A stretch of DNA of 64,000 bases, taken from positions 2,418,001 through 2,482,000 of the forward strand of contig NZ_CP108484.1 of the NCBI RefSeq assembly GCF_036226505.1, written 5' to 3'. The position numbers were made by a program, and so were the translations under genes. The DNA comes from Kitasatospora sp. NBC_01246. Lineage in GTDB: Bacteria; Actinomycetota; Actinomycetes; Streptomycetales; Streptomycetaceae. Below, piece after piece: positions 26,605-34,886 of this stretch. The notes below the pieces were generated by a model. That model was not told the origin of the DNA and did not search any database. It saw nothing but the letters and a program-made list of their open reading frames with translations. Within the stretch, counting starts at the first letter, position 1; each line of letters opens with the position of its first letter.

Positions 26605-26808
26605 GTGCCCAAGACCGTCCGGCTGCTCGCCGCCGCCGCCCTCGCACTCTCCCTCGCCGGCGTCTCCGCGCCCGCCTTCGCCGCCCAGCCGGCCGCCGTC
26701 ACCGCCGGCGTGGCCGCCGACACCGGCATCGGCTGGGACCACCCGCTGCCCGCGGCGATCGGCTGGGACACCACCCCCACCGGGAATCCGGGCATCGGCT
26801 GGGACTGA
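26605..26808 (+). CDS. Tiny secreted protein with three IGWD repeats
   Basis: This 67-residue protein has a clear Sec signal (KTVRLLAAAALALSLAG..., cleavage predicted after AFA, residue about 27). The mature part of about 40 residues is dominated by three copies of IGWD (GIGWDH, AIGWDT, GIGWD at the very C-terminus). Each is encoded by ATCGGCTGGGAC at 26728, 26758 and 26794, spaced 30 and 36 bases. GTG 26605 has AGGAA 6 bases upstream; an in-frame GTG at 26584 is possible but has a poorer context. I do not recognise a family. It lies divergent to a LuxR-type regulator and 7 bases ahead of a second small gene, so a signalling, surface or precursor peptide is conceivable. Confidence 0.82.
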   Translation: MPKTVRLLAAAALALSLAGVSAPAFAAQPAAVTAGVAADTGIGWDHPLPAAIGWDTTPTGNPGIGWD

Positions 26809-26815
26809 CCCTTCG

Positions 26816-27085
26816 GTGTTCCCCGTCCACCTGACCCTCCTGGACGTCTCCGCCGCGCCGACGGGCGAGGCGGGGGCCGCCGACGTCCAGGCAGCTGTGT
26901 GGGGGTGCGCGGGGCCGGGCGACGGTCTGGAGCACGTGCGCGCCTGCGCCGTCCCGGGGGGTGTGGGACTGGTGCTGTACGTCCGCGCGCCGGACCAGGG
27001 CGTGGCCGAGCTGCGGGCGCTGTCCCTGCTCGACCGCACCCTGGCGGCCGGCCCGACCGGCCGCTTCGCGCCCGCGATGCCCTGA
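26816..27085 (+). CDS. Small unknown protein, second gene of IGWD-peptide operon
   Basis: This 89-residue protein starts at GTG 26816, 7 bases after the peptide gene's stop, so the two genes are almost certainly one transcript and perhaps translationally coupled. It has alternating short hydrophobic strands (VHLTLLDVSA, VGLVLYVRA) and helical stretches (GVAELRALSLLDRTL), no signal peptide and no recognised domain. It may be a cytoplasmic partner of the peptide or regulator. The prediction rests on continuous coding character and operon position. Confidence 0.7.
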   Translation: MFPVHLTLLDVSAAPTGEAGAADVQAAVWGCAGPGDGLEHVRACAVPGGVGLVLYVRAPDQGVAELRALSLLDRTLAAGPTGRFAPAMP

Positions 27086-27290
27086 CGGCACCGCCGGCGC
27101 CGCTTTCCGGCCTTCCGTAGGGGTTTCCACCGATCCCCATCCCTCGGAAATTTGGCCGATTTCGAGCGCTCGCCGCTCCGACCGGGTGCCCGGCACCCGC
27201 GCTCCGTCCCCCCGGGGCGGGTCGGCCGGCCGGTCCGGGCGGGCTGCGAGCGAGCGCCCGGCAGGCTCCGGGCGGAGCCGGGACGATGCG

Positions 27291-27320
27291 GACGGACACA
27301 GACGGACGGACGGACAGACC
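27291..27320. repeat. GACG/GGAC short tandem tract
   Basis: This run is built from GACGGACA and GACGGACG words, directly before a strong hairpin. It may be replication slippage; no gene is affected. Confidence 0.5.
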
Positions 27321-27329
27321 GAACGACGA

Positions 27330-27374
27330 AACGGCGGGCCGGTCCGAGGTTCTCCCCCGGACCGGCCCGCCGTT
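27330..27374. terminator. Strong 17-bp hairpin between convergent genes
   Basis: Perfect arms AACGGCGGGCCGGTCCG (27330-27346) and 27358-27374 enclose an 11-base loop. It lies between the peptide operon (plus) and the nickel permease (minus) and probably terminates both. Confidence 0.8.
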
Positions 27375-27424
27375 CGCGCGCTCCGGCCGGCCGGCGCCGA
27401 CCGCCCGCCCGCGGAGCCCCGCCG

Positions 27425-28546
27425 CTACTCGGCCTTCTCCGCCGCGCTCGCCAGGCCCGCCGACCACTTCTCCTCGACCCGGCCGAGCTTCCAGTAGGCG
27501 ATCGCCGCCGCCCAGGTGAGCACGAAGAGGCCGACGATGGCGTAGCCGACGAAGTTGAGGTCCAGCTCGCCGATCCAGGCGACCGGCCCGCTGGTGATGT
27601 CCAGCTTCTCGCCGAGCAGCCCGATCAGCTCGATCGAGCCGATGACCAGCGCGACCAGGACGGAGAGACCGGTGACGGTCAGGTTGTAGTAGATCTTGCG
27701 GACGGGCTTCGAGAACGCCCACTCGTAAGCGAAGTTCATGAACGACCCGTCGATGGTGTCCAGCAGGCTCATCCCCGCCGCGAACAGCACCGGCAGCACC
27801 AGCAGCGCGTACCAGGGCAGCTGGAACGCGGCCGCGCCGCCCGCCAGGACCAGCAGCGAGACCTCGGTCGCGGTGTCGAAGCCGAGGCCGAACAGCAGGC
27901 CGACCGGGTACATGTGCCAGGGCTTGGTGACGGCCCTGGTCACCCGGCCCAGGATGCGGTTCATGAAGCCGCGCTTGTCGAGCTGCTGCTCCAGCTCGGC
28001 CTCGTCGAACTCGCCCTCGCGCATCTTGCGGAAGACCTTGAGGATGCCGTTGAAGGCGCCGAGGTTGATCAGGCCGATGAGCAGCAGGAACGTCCCGGAG
28101 ACGGAGACGCCGATCAGGCCGGTCGTGTCGTGCAGGGTGGAGTCGTCGGACTCGACCTGGCCGGCCAGCGACTGGATGCCGAAGGCGAGCAGCGCGCAGA
28201 GGCCGAAGACGATCGAGGAGTGCCCCAGCGAGAACCAGAAGCCGACCGAGAGCGGTCGCTTGCCCTGGCCCATCAGCTTGCGGGTGGTGTTGTCGATGGC
28301 CGCGATGTGGTCCGCGTCGAAGGCGTGCCGCATGCCGAGGGTGTAGGCGGTGAGGCCCATCCCGGCGCCGAACACCTGCCCGCCGACGTCGTAGTGCTCG
28401 GGTGCGATGACCGCGAGGAGGGTGAACCAGCCGATCACGTGCAGCGCGAGGATGAAGCCGCCCATGCCGGCCAGGCGGATCCACTCCTCACGGGTGAGCC
28501 GGTCGCGCCATCTGACGGCGGTGGCACCTGCGGCGGGGCTGGACAT
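27425..28546 (-). CDS. NiCoT family nickel/cobalt permease
   Basis: This is a 373-residue membrane protein with about eight helices. The NiCoT signature is RHAFDADHIAAIDNTTRK in the second helix, whose histidines and aspartates form the selectivity site. Further motifs are GFWFSLGHSSIVF and GLGFDTATEVSLL. It would import Ni2+ and possibly Co2+ with high affinity, supplying nickel enzymes such as ureases, hydrogenases or NiSOD. ATG 28546 has AAAGGA 7 bases upstream. A probable nickel-regulator box lies about 60-80 bases upstream. Confidence 0.95.
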   Translation of the reverse strand: MSSPAAGATAVRWRDRLTREEWIRLAGMGGFILALHVIGWFTLLAVIAPEHYDVGGQVFGAGMGLTAYTLGMRHAFDADHIAAIDNTTRKLMGQGKRPLSVGFWFSLGHSSIVFGLCALLAFGIQSLAGQVESDDSTLHDTTGLIGVSVSGTFLLLIGLINLGAFNGILKVFRKMREGEFDEAELEQQLDKRGFMNRILGRVTRAVTKPWHMYPVGLLFGLGFDTATEVSLLVLAGGAAAFQLPWYALLVLPVLFAAGMSLLDTIDGSFMNFAYEWAFSKPVRKIYYNLTVTGLSVLVALVIGSIELIGLLGEKLDITSGPVAWIGELDLNFVGYAIVGLFVLTWAAAIAYWKLGRVEEKWSAGLASAAEKAE

Positions 28547-28602
28547 CGTGTCGTCCTTTCGGGGGAGCGGGCGGAGCTGGGCCATCTTTCCCTCGGCGAG
28601 GA

Positions 28603-28629
28603 AGTACTTGCAAGTCATACGCAAGTACT
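28603..28629. promoter_or_regulatory. Probable Nur (nickel-responsive Fur-family) box
   Basis: A perfect 9-bp inverted repeat AGTACTTGC (28603-28611) and GCAAGTACT (28621-28629) with 9 bases between. Inside it, 28608-28624 reads TTGCAA-GTCAT-ACGCAA, which fits the published Streptomyces Nur consensus tTGCaa-N5-ttGCAA at 15 or so of the fixed positions. Located in the promoter region of the nickel permease, so nickel-dependent repression is predicted. Confidence 0.75.
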
Positions 28630-28705
28630 GGTCCGGGGCGGTCGGGACCTGACGGCGCGCGGAGGGCGCATTCCGGAAGCGCTCCGGTCCTCCCAAAGAT
28701 CGCCA

Positions 28706-28716
28706 TGTACCGTACA
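28706..28716. promoter_or_regulatory. Short palindrome upstream of secreted protein gene
   Basis: TGTAC-C-GTACA, followed by AAGTACCCGTAAC. It lies in the 280-base divergent region between the nickel permease and the secreted DUF4350-like gene, and may be a second regulatory site. Weak. Confidence 0.35.
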
Positions 28717-28826
28717 AGTACCCGTAACCTCCGGAGGCTTTCACCGGACGGACCGCACGCGGATACTCGGATCTACGCGCGAATACTCGGGCGCCGACAC
28801 CTCAACTCCCCACGGAGGAACGGCAC

Positions 28827-29801
28827 ATGATCCGCATGAGAACGGCTGCCGCCCTGGTCGCCCCGGCCCTCCTCGCCGCCGGCCTCTCCGGCCTGGCCCC
28901 CACCGCCTCGGCCTCCCCCACCGCCCGTACCGCGGCCGGCACCGCACCCGCCCCCACCGCGGCCACCGCCGCCGCCCCCCACCGGGTGCTGTTCGACAAC
29001 ACCAAGGCCGAGACCGCCGGCAACGCCGACTGGATCATCTCCACCAGCCAGCCCGACCCGCTGGCCCAGAACGCCAGCCCCAGCACCGAGAAGAGCTGGA
29101 CGGGCGCGCTCTCCGCCTGGGGCGTCGCCCTGCAGAAGACCGGCCAGTACAGCCTCAAGACCCTCCCGGCCGGCTCCACCATCAGCTACGGCACCGGGGC
29201 CGCGCTCGACCTCGCCAACTTCGACACCTTCGTGGTGCCCGAGCCGAACGTCCGCTTCAGCGCCGCCGAGAAGGCCGCCCTGATCCGCTTCGTGCAGAAC
29301 GGCGGCGGGCTCTTCCTGATCTCCGACCACAACCAGAGCGACCGCAACAACGACGGCTGGGACTCCCCCGCCGTCATCAACGACCTGCTCACCAACAACG
29401 GGGTGGACAACGACGACCCCTTCGGCTTCAGCGTCGACGTCAAGAACATCTCCACCGACAACCCGCGCGCCGTCAACGACCCCGCCGACCCCGTCCTGCA
29501 CGGCGCCTTCGGCACCGTCACCGGCTCGATCCTGCGCTCCGGCACCACCTTCACCCTGAAGCCCGCCGACAACCCCTCGGTCAAGGGCCTGCTCTACCGG
29601 ACCGGCTACAGCGGCACCACCGGCGCCTTCTTCGTCACCAGCGGCTACGGCAGCGGCCGGGTCGCGATCTGGGGCGACAGCTCCCCGGCCGACGACGGCA
29701 CCGGGCAGTCCGGCAACACCCTCTTCGACGGCTGGAACGACCCGGCCGGCACCAACGCCGCCCTCGCCCTCAACGCCACCGCCTGGCTCAGCAAGGCCTG
29801 A
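28827..29801 (+). CDS. Secreted glutamine-amidotransferase-fold protein of unknown function (DUF4350-like)
   Basis: This is a 324-residue protein with a long Ala-rich signal peptide (cleavage near ASA, residue about 30). The mature part has the block order of class I glutaminase-like folds found in secreted hydrolase-like proteins: HRVLFDNTKAE, the edge strand FDTFVVPEP, GGGLFLISDHNQSD and RVAIWGDSSP. Asp/Asn-rich loops (DHNQSDRNNDGWD) suggest a calcium site. I recognise only the general fold and do not assign a reaction. ATG 28827 has GGAGGAA 6-7 bases upstream. Confidence 0.8.
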   Translation: MIRMRTAAALVAPALLAAGLSGLAPTASASPTARTAAGTAPAPTAATAAAPHRVLFDNTKAETAGNADWIISTSQPDPLAQNASPSTEKSWTGALSAWGVALQKTGQYSLKTLPAGSTISYGTGAALDLANFDTFVVPEPNVRFSAAEKAALIRFVQNGGGLFLISDHNQSDRNNDGWDSPAVINDLLTNNGVDNDDPFGFSVDVKNISTDNPRAVNDPADPVLHGAFGTVTGSILRSGTTFTLKPADNPSVKGLLYRTGYSGTTGAFFVTSGYGSGRVAIWGDSSPADDGTGQSGNTLFDGWNDPAGTNAALALNATAWLSKA

Positions 29802-29978
29802 CGCCCCCGTCGCGCCCCGCCGGGGCCCGCTCACCAGGACAGTGCCGGCATCCTCCCCTAGGGTCGGACTGCTGACGCCTGCGGCGCGGGCGGGCTCCGG
29901 CCCGCCCCGCACCGTGGCCCGCCGAGCGGGCCCCCCGCCACCGGGGCCCCGCCGATCCGGGACTCGATGGGAGCGGCC

Positions 29979-31853
29979 ATGCCCTCGTACTCCTACCGCA
30001 CCGTCCGCGAGGACGTCCGCGTCCCGCTGCCCGACGGCACCGAGCTGTACGCGCGGCTCTGGCGCCCGGTGACCGACGACCCCGTCCCCGTGGTGCTGGA
30101 GTACTCCGGCGGGCGCCTCACCGACTGGACGGCCGCCGACGACGCCCGCCGCCACCCCTGGTACGCCGGCCACGGCTACGCCGCCGTCCGGGTCGACGCC
30201 CGCGGCTGCGGCAACTCCGGCGGCCGGCCCGACGACGGGGCCGGCGAGCAGGACCTCACCGACGGCGCCGACCTGCTGCGCCGGCTCGCCGCCGAACCCT
30301 GGTGCACCGGCCGGATCGGACTGCTCGGCAGTGGAGCGGCCGGCGCCGGCGCCCTGCGGCTGGCCGCCCGCGCCCCGGACGCCGTGCACGCCGTGGTCAC
30401 CGCCTGCCCCGACGGCGGCCACCGCCTCGGCGGCGCCGCCCTCGCCGCCGACCTGCACACCCGCGCCGGCGCCCGGCTCACCGACGCGGCCCGCCCCCCG
30501 GACCCGCAGTACGTCGGCGACGACTGGCGGGCGATGTGGCGGGAGCGGCTCGAAGCCCTGGAGCCGGACCTCCCCGCCCGGCTCGCCGCCGGCTGGGGCG
30601 AGCCGCCGGCCACCGCCGCCGTCCCCACCCTCGCCGTCGCCGGCTGGGGCGACCCGTCCTGCGCCGCGGTCCTGCGCCTGCTCGCCGCCGGTACCGCCGC
30701 CGTCCCCGTCCGCGCCCTGCTCGGCCCCTGGCCGCACGGCCTGCCGGACGACGCCCTGGCCGAGACGCTGCGCTGGTGGGACCACTGGCTCAAGGGCGCC
30801 GACACCGGCGCGCTCCGGACGCCCGCCCTGCGCAGCTGGACCGGCGACCGCTGGACCGCCGCCGACCCCTGGCCCCCGCCCGACGTCCGCACCGTCCGCT
30901 ACGGCCTCGACGGCCCGCTGCGCACCGCCGGCACCGCCTCCGACGACCGCTACGTCCACGTCCGCTCCCCGCAGCACACCGGCCTCAACGCCGGCGCGTA
31001 CGTCCCGCTCGGCCGCCCCGCCGACCGGCCGCCGGACCAGCGGGAGGAGGACGGACGCTCGGTCTGCTTCGACTCGCTGCCGCTGCCCGAACCGCTCGAA
31101 CTGCTCGGCGCCCCGTCCCTGCGGCTGCGCCTGCGCCCTCCGGCCGAGGCCGGACCGGTGATCGCCCGCCTCTGCGCCGTCGCCCCCGACGGCACCTCCA
31201 CCCTGCTCGCCCGGGGCGCCCGCCTCGCCACCCCGCCCGCGCCGGACATCACCGTCGAGCTCGCCCCCGCCGGGCTCACCGTCCCACCCGGCCACCGGCT
31301 CCGGCTCGCCCTCTCCTCCACCTACTGGCCGTGGCTCTGGCCCGACCCCGAGCCCGCCGGCTTCGGACTCGACCCCTCCCACAGCGCCCTGATCCTCCCC
31401 GTGCGCCACCTCGCCGCCGACCCCGACACCGCCCCCGTCGTCCTCGCCTCCCCCACCCTCCCGCTGCCACCGCCCGTCCACGTCACCGAACCGCTCACCG
31501 CCCGCCCCGAGCGCCTCACCGTCCACGACATCGCCCGCCACGAGTGGCGGACCGAACTCTCCCCCGCCACCGACGGCACCCGCACCCACCCCGACGGCCT
31601 GGTCCGCGACGAGCACACCGTCACCGCCTACCGGATCCTCACCGCCGCCCCCACCAGCGCCCAGGCCCGCAGCGACCGCACCGTCCGCCTCGAACGCCCC
31701 GCCATCGGCTGGGACATCACCCTCCGGACCCGCACCGAACTCCGCTGCACCCCCACCCACTTCCTCACCCGCACCCAGCTCACCGCCCTCGAAGCAGGCG
31801 ACATCGTCTTCACCCGCGAGTGGCAGCAGCAGATCCCCCGCACCGCACCGTGA
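29979..31853 (+). CDS. CocE/NonD-like alpha/beta hydrolase with substituted nucleophile
   Basis: This is a 624-residue protein of the X-Pro dipeptidyl-peptidase/cocaine-esterase type: an N-terminal alpha/beta domain (LPDGTELYARLW, VRVDARGCGNSGG) and a C-terminal jelly-roll (VHVRSPQHTG..., GHRLRLALSSTYWPWLWP). The nucleophile elbow reads G117-S-G119-A-A-G122, where active enzymes have G-x-S-x-x-G, so the catalytic serine position is glycine. The aspartate (AGWGDPS) and histidine (LGPWPHG) positions are kept. The C-terminal 110 residues add a further domain. ATG 29979 is preceded by GGGAG at 6 bases; ATG 29967 is less good. It is either a pseudoenzyme or uses Ser118. Confidence 0.82.
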   Translation: MPSYSYRTVREDVRVPLPDGTELYARLWRPVTDDPVPVVLEYSGGRLTDWTAADDARRHPWYAGHGYAAVRVDARGCGNSGGRPDDGAGEQDLTDGADLLRRLAAEPWCTGRIGLLGSGAAGAGALRLAARAPDAVHAVVTACPDGGHRLGGAALAADLHTRAGARLTDAARPPDPQYVGDDWRAMWRERLEALEPDLPARLAAGWGEPPATAAVPTLAVAGWGDPSCAAVLRLLAAGTAAVPVRALLGPWPHGLPDDALAETLRWWDHWLKGADTGALRTPALRSWTGDRWTAADPWPPPDVRTVRYGLDGPLRTAGTASDDRYVHVRSPQHTGLNAGAYVPLGRPADRPPDQREEDGRSVCFDSLPLPEPLELLGAPSLRLRLRPPAEAGPVIARLCAVAPDGTSTLLARGARLATPPAPDITVELAPAGLTVPPGHRLRLALSSTYWPWLWPDPEPAGFGLDPSHSALILPVRHLAADPDTAPVVLASPTLPLPPPVHVTEPLTARPERLTVHDIARHEWRTELSPATDGTRTHPDGLVRDEHTVTAYRILTAAPTSAQARSDRTVRLERPAIGWDITLRTRTELRCTPTHFLTRTQLTALEAGDIVFTREWQQQIPRTAP

Positions 31854-31988
31854 CCCACCCCACGGGGCGGACACCCGAGCCACGGTGGGGGTCAGGACTG
31901 CCAGACGGGGTCGGTGACGATCGCCTTCAGCACGGGGTCTGCGTGGTACCCGGCGGCAGCAGTGGCACCGGTCGGGCGAGCAGGCCAG

Positions 31989-32105
31989 GCGGCGCCGGTG
32001 CGTGAGGAAGGTGTTGACCAGCACGGTCTGCGCGTAGCCGCTCGGGTTGTCGAGCCGGGCTGTCCTGCGCCATTTCACGAAGACCCGGCCGAGCGCCTCC
32101 TGGAC
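31989..32105 (-). pseudogene. Remnant of a SigE-family ECF sigma factor
   Basis: Read on the minus strand this 39-codon piece gives VQEALGRVFVKWRRTARLDN then PSGYAQTVLVNTFLTHRRR, which is the region 2 end of SigE-family ECF sigma factors (SANT/SigE-like proteins of actinomycetes). Upstream there is no region 2.1-2.2, and downstream the frame loses homology before region 4, so the gene is decayed at both ends. It lies in the 437-base gap 31854-32290, where nothing else is supported. Confidence 0.65.
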
Positions 32106-32290
32106 GAACCCCGGCACCCGAGGACACCAGAGAAGGGGGCACCTCCAGAAGACCACTCCCACCGCCCCAGAGGCGATTGACCTCAACACGCTTGGAAAGA
32201 AGGGAACTTGGGCGGCAATCCGACCCCCGGAACCGGCTTCGGACGGTACCCTGGCTCACCCGCGGTGGGCGCGGGCGGCAGGGGGGACGT

Positions 32291-32794
32291 ATGGGAGTCA
32301 GGAATCCGTCGATCGAGGAGCGGTACTCGATCGCGCTGGGGTGCCGGGTGAGCGTCGAGGCCGGGTTCACCGCCACGAGGGTCAACTGGAACATCGGCAT
32401 CATCTCGGGCGAGGACCGCAAGCGCCCTCAACGGGGCAGCGCGGTGGCGTCGTTCACCTGCGATCGGTGCCGGCGGGCGTTCTGCGCCAGGGTCGAGAGC
32501 CGCCCCACGGCGCGCCGGAAGCGGTGGATCTACCTGGTGGTGGGGGCGGCGCTGCTGCTCTCGCTGGCGGTCGTCGTTCCGATGCTGGTCCAGCTGGGCG
32601 GCCAGACCGTGGATGAGAACGACCCGGACGCGACGGACGGCTTCGGCCTCCTGTTCCTGTGGGCCTTCCTCGCGTTCGTCTTCGGGCTGAGCTTCTTCCG
32701 GATCGGCTGGTCCTACCCCGGCATCAACAAGTTCCGGCTGGTGGGCGCCGACGGCAGGCGCAGCGTCTGGGTGAAGGGGCACCGGCTGTTCTGA
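32291..32794 (+). CDS. Unknown membrane protein with cysteine cluster
   Basis: This is a 167-residue protein with two membrane helices (WIYLVVGAALLLSLAVVVPML and LLFLWAFLAFVFGLSFFRIG), an N-terminal polar domain with FTCDRCRRAFCARV just before the first helix (a possible zinc or disulphide knuckle) and a short basic C-terminus. The ATG follows GGGGGGACGT closely. The base composition is less extreme than in its neighbours, and it lies next to a sigma remnant, suggesting an accessory patch. I do not recognise a family. Confidence 0.72.
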   Translation: MGVRNPSIEERYSIALGCRVSVEAGFTATRVNWNIGIISGEDRKRPQRGSAVASFTCDRCRRAFCARVESRPTARRKRWIYLVVGAALLLSLAVVVPMLVQLGGQTVDENDPDATDGFGLLFLWAFLAFVFGLSFFRIGWSYPGINKFRLVGADGRRSVWVKGHRLF

Positions 32795-32851
32795 CCCGCG
32801 AACGGCCGCCCGGTCGGGGACCGGGCGGCCGAGGGGACTACGGCGCAGGCG

Positions 32852-34396
32852 TCAGCTGGTCTGCAGCGCCGTGTCGTCGATCACGAAGCTGGTCTGCAGC
32901 GAGGCGTCCTCGGTGCCCGCGAACTTCACGGTGACCGTCTGGCCCGCGTAGGACGAGAGGTCGAAGGTCCGCAGCTGGTAGCCGGCCGCCGCGTCCGCGT
33001 TGGAGTAGGTCTTCAGCGCGGTGCCGTTCACCGAGACGGTCAGCTTGTCGTACGCCGTCGAGCCGGTCTCCGCCGTGTCGATGTGCAGGTAGAAGCTCAG
33101 CGACGCCTTGCAGCCGGCCGGGACGGCCACCGCCTGCGAGAGGTTGTCCGAGTGGGTGGAGCCGTAGCCGTTCAGCCAGGACTTCCACGAACCGCCGTGC
33201 GCGGCCTGCGAGGCGCTGTTGTCCACGACACCGCTGGACGCCGTCCAGGGCGCGGCGCTGCCGGTCTCGAAGCCGGCGTTGCCGAGCAGCTGCGCCGGGG
33301 TGCAGGTGCCGCCACCGCCGCCGGAGACCGTCCAGGTGAAGGCGGCGGTGCCGGTCTTGTTGGCGGCGTCCTTCGCGGTCACGGTCACGTTGTAGGTGCC
33401 CGCGGCCGTGGCGGTGCCGGTGATCTTGCCGCTGGAGCTGATCGACAGGCCGGTCGGCAGGCCGGTGGCCGTGAAGGTCAGCGGGGCGGTCCCGCCGGAG
33501 GCCGAGATCTGCAGGTTGACCGAGCCGTTCAGCGCGGTGCTCTGGCTGCCCGGGTTGGTGACCGAGACGCTGGTGCCGGCCGGCTTGGTGAGCAGGCAGC
33601 CGCTGACGTTGAGGTCGATGACCCGGCCGGTGCCGAGGCAGGTGGTGAACCAGTACGTCTCCTGGCCGTAGCTCTGGCCCTTGGTGGCCTTGGTGGTGCC
33701 GTCGGCCGCCACCTCGCACGGGTTGTTGAGGGTGCACATCTGGCCGTCGTCGTTGCCGGTGTTGTTGATGCCGACGACCTTCTTCGTGGCGGCGTCGACG
33801 ATCGGCGAACCGGACGTGCCGTGCGTGGTGTTGCAGCCCGCGCTGTAGCGCAGCGAGTCGTGCCAGGTCCACTCGTCCTCGCGCAGGGTGTCGACGAACC
33901 CGTTGACCGAGCAGTTCCACACCTGCTTCCAGTACGACGAGGGTATGTACATCGCCGAGCCGTCGGCCGGGTGCGTGTCACTGATCGTCAGCGCCGTGGC
34001 GCTGAACTTCGAGGTGATGGACGCGAAGGTGTCGGTCAGCTGGTACAGGGCGACGTCGGTGCCGGTCATGGTCGCGTAGAGGACCTTGTCCGCCTGGACG
34101 GTGCCGAGCGAGTTGCCCGAGGAGCCGAGCAGCGTGCCGCTGCGGCTGGCACTCTGGTTCTGGACGACCTGTCCGGCCGACGGCATCGTCGGCAGGCAGT
34201 GGCCGTTGGTGAGCATCAGGGCCCGGTCGGTGTCCACCGACGAGGGGTAACGGACCAGCGATGCCGAGCAGTTGCTCAGCGCGATGGTGGACGTCAGATC
34301 GCCGGCCTGGACCGCCTGGGCGGGGGTGGCGGCGAGGGTCAGCCCACCCGCGACGACGGCGCTTGCGCCGACGAGGGCGGCAAGTCTCTTGAACAT
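32852..34396 (-). CDS. Secreted trypsin-like serine protease with Ig-like and C-terminal beta-sandwich domains
   Basis: This is a 514-residue protein with a signal peptide (cleavage near AQA). The protease domain carries the triad blocks LTNGHC (His), GTDVALYQL (Asp) and HGTSGSPIV (Ser). A putative Ig/cadherin-like domain (LTFTATGLPTGLSISSSGKI...) follows at about 285-375, then a C-terminal domain of about 135 residues (NAGFETGSAAPWTASSG...) of the kind found in secreted peptidases as a binding module. It would cleave proteins outside the cell. ATG 34396 has AAGGAG 6 bases upstream. Confidence 0.93.
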   Translation of the reverse strand: MFKRLAALVGASAVVAGGLTLAATPAQAVQAGDLTSTIALSNCSASLVRYPSSVDTDRALMLTNGHCLPTMPSAGQVVQNQSASRSGTLLGSSGNSLGTVQADKVLYATMTGTDVALYQLTDTFASITSKFSATALTISDTHPADGSAMYIPSSYWKQVWNCSVNGFVDTLREDEWTWHDSLRYSAGCNTTHGTSGSPIVDAATKKVVGINNTGNDDGQMCTLNNPCEVAADGTTKATKGQSYGQETYWFTTCLGTGRVIDLNVSGCLLTKPAGTSVSVTNPGSQSTALNGSVNLQISASGGTAPLTFTATGLPTGLSISSSGKITGTATAAGTYNVTVTAKDAANKTGTAAFTWTVSGGGGGTCTPAQLLGNAGFETGSAAPWTASSGVVDNSASQAAHGGSWKSWLNGYGSTHSDNLSQAVAVPAGCKASLSFYLHIDTAETGSTAYDKLTVSVNGTALKTYSNADAAAGYQLRTFDLSSYAGQTVTVKFAGTEDASLQTSFVIDDTALQTS

Positions 34397-34886
34397 GCTT
34401 CTCCTTGTGGGGGATTGCGGGGCGTACGACCGGTCGCGGACGCCCGCGCCGCACGAAAGTGCCATGACCACCTCAACGGGTCAACCATGCCGACAGAACT
34501 CGCGCCACCGATTCCGCGCCGCTGCCACGGCCTTCGCCGCCCTACGCCCCATCACCCGAGGTCGCAGCACGCGCCCCGCCCCAAACCTGCCACCCGGGAG
34601 GCAGGTTCGAGATGTGCACCACATGTCCGCGGCGCCGCCCGCGAGCCTGCCCGGCGGTGCGACGGCAGGACCGGTGCCACCGGGTGGACCGTCAGGTGTC
34701 GCAGAGTCCGAGGCCCACCCGGGACCTGCCCGCCCCCGCCGGCACCACCTGCACCCTGGATCTGCCCGTCCTCGTCGGCACACCGCTCGCCGCCCTGGCG
34801 CACGTCGCCCGCGACACGGGACGGCACCCCGCACAGGACAACGCCGCCGGCCGGATCGGCCGACGGCGCCGCGGGTACTTCTTGCG
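34397..34886. other. 490-base gap; one short hairpin
   Basis: The gap holds the protease promoter and the region downstream of the lipoprotein gene. A hairpin AACCTGCC-n8-GGCAGGTT is at 34584-34607. Open frames here have no supporting domain or start, so no gene is called. Confidence 0.5.

Noticed and set aside
28773..32189. An 1138-codon open frame on the minus strand
   Set aside because: It is antisense to the secreted DUF4350-like and CocE-like genes. Only its first 70 codons resemble a real protein, and these are the sigma-factor remnant.
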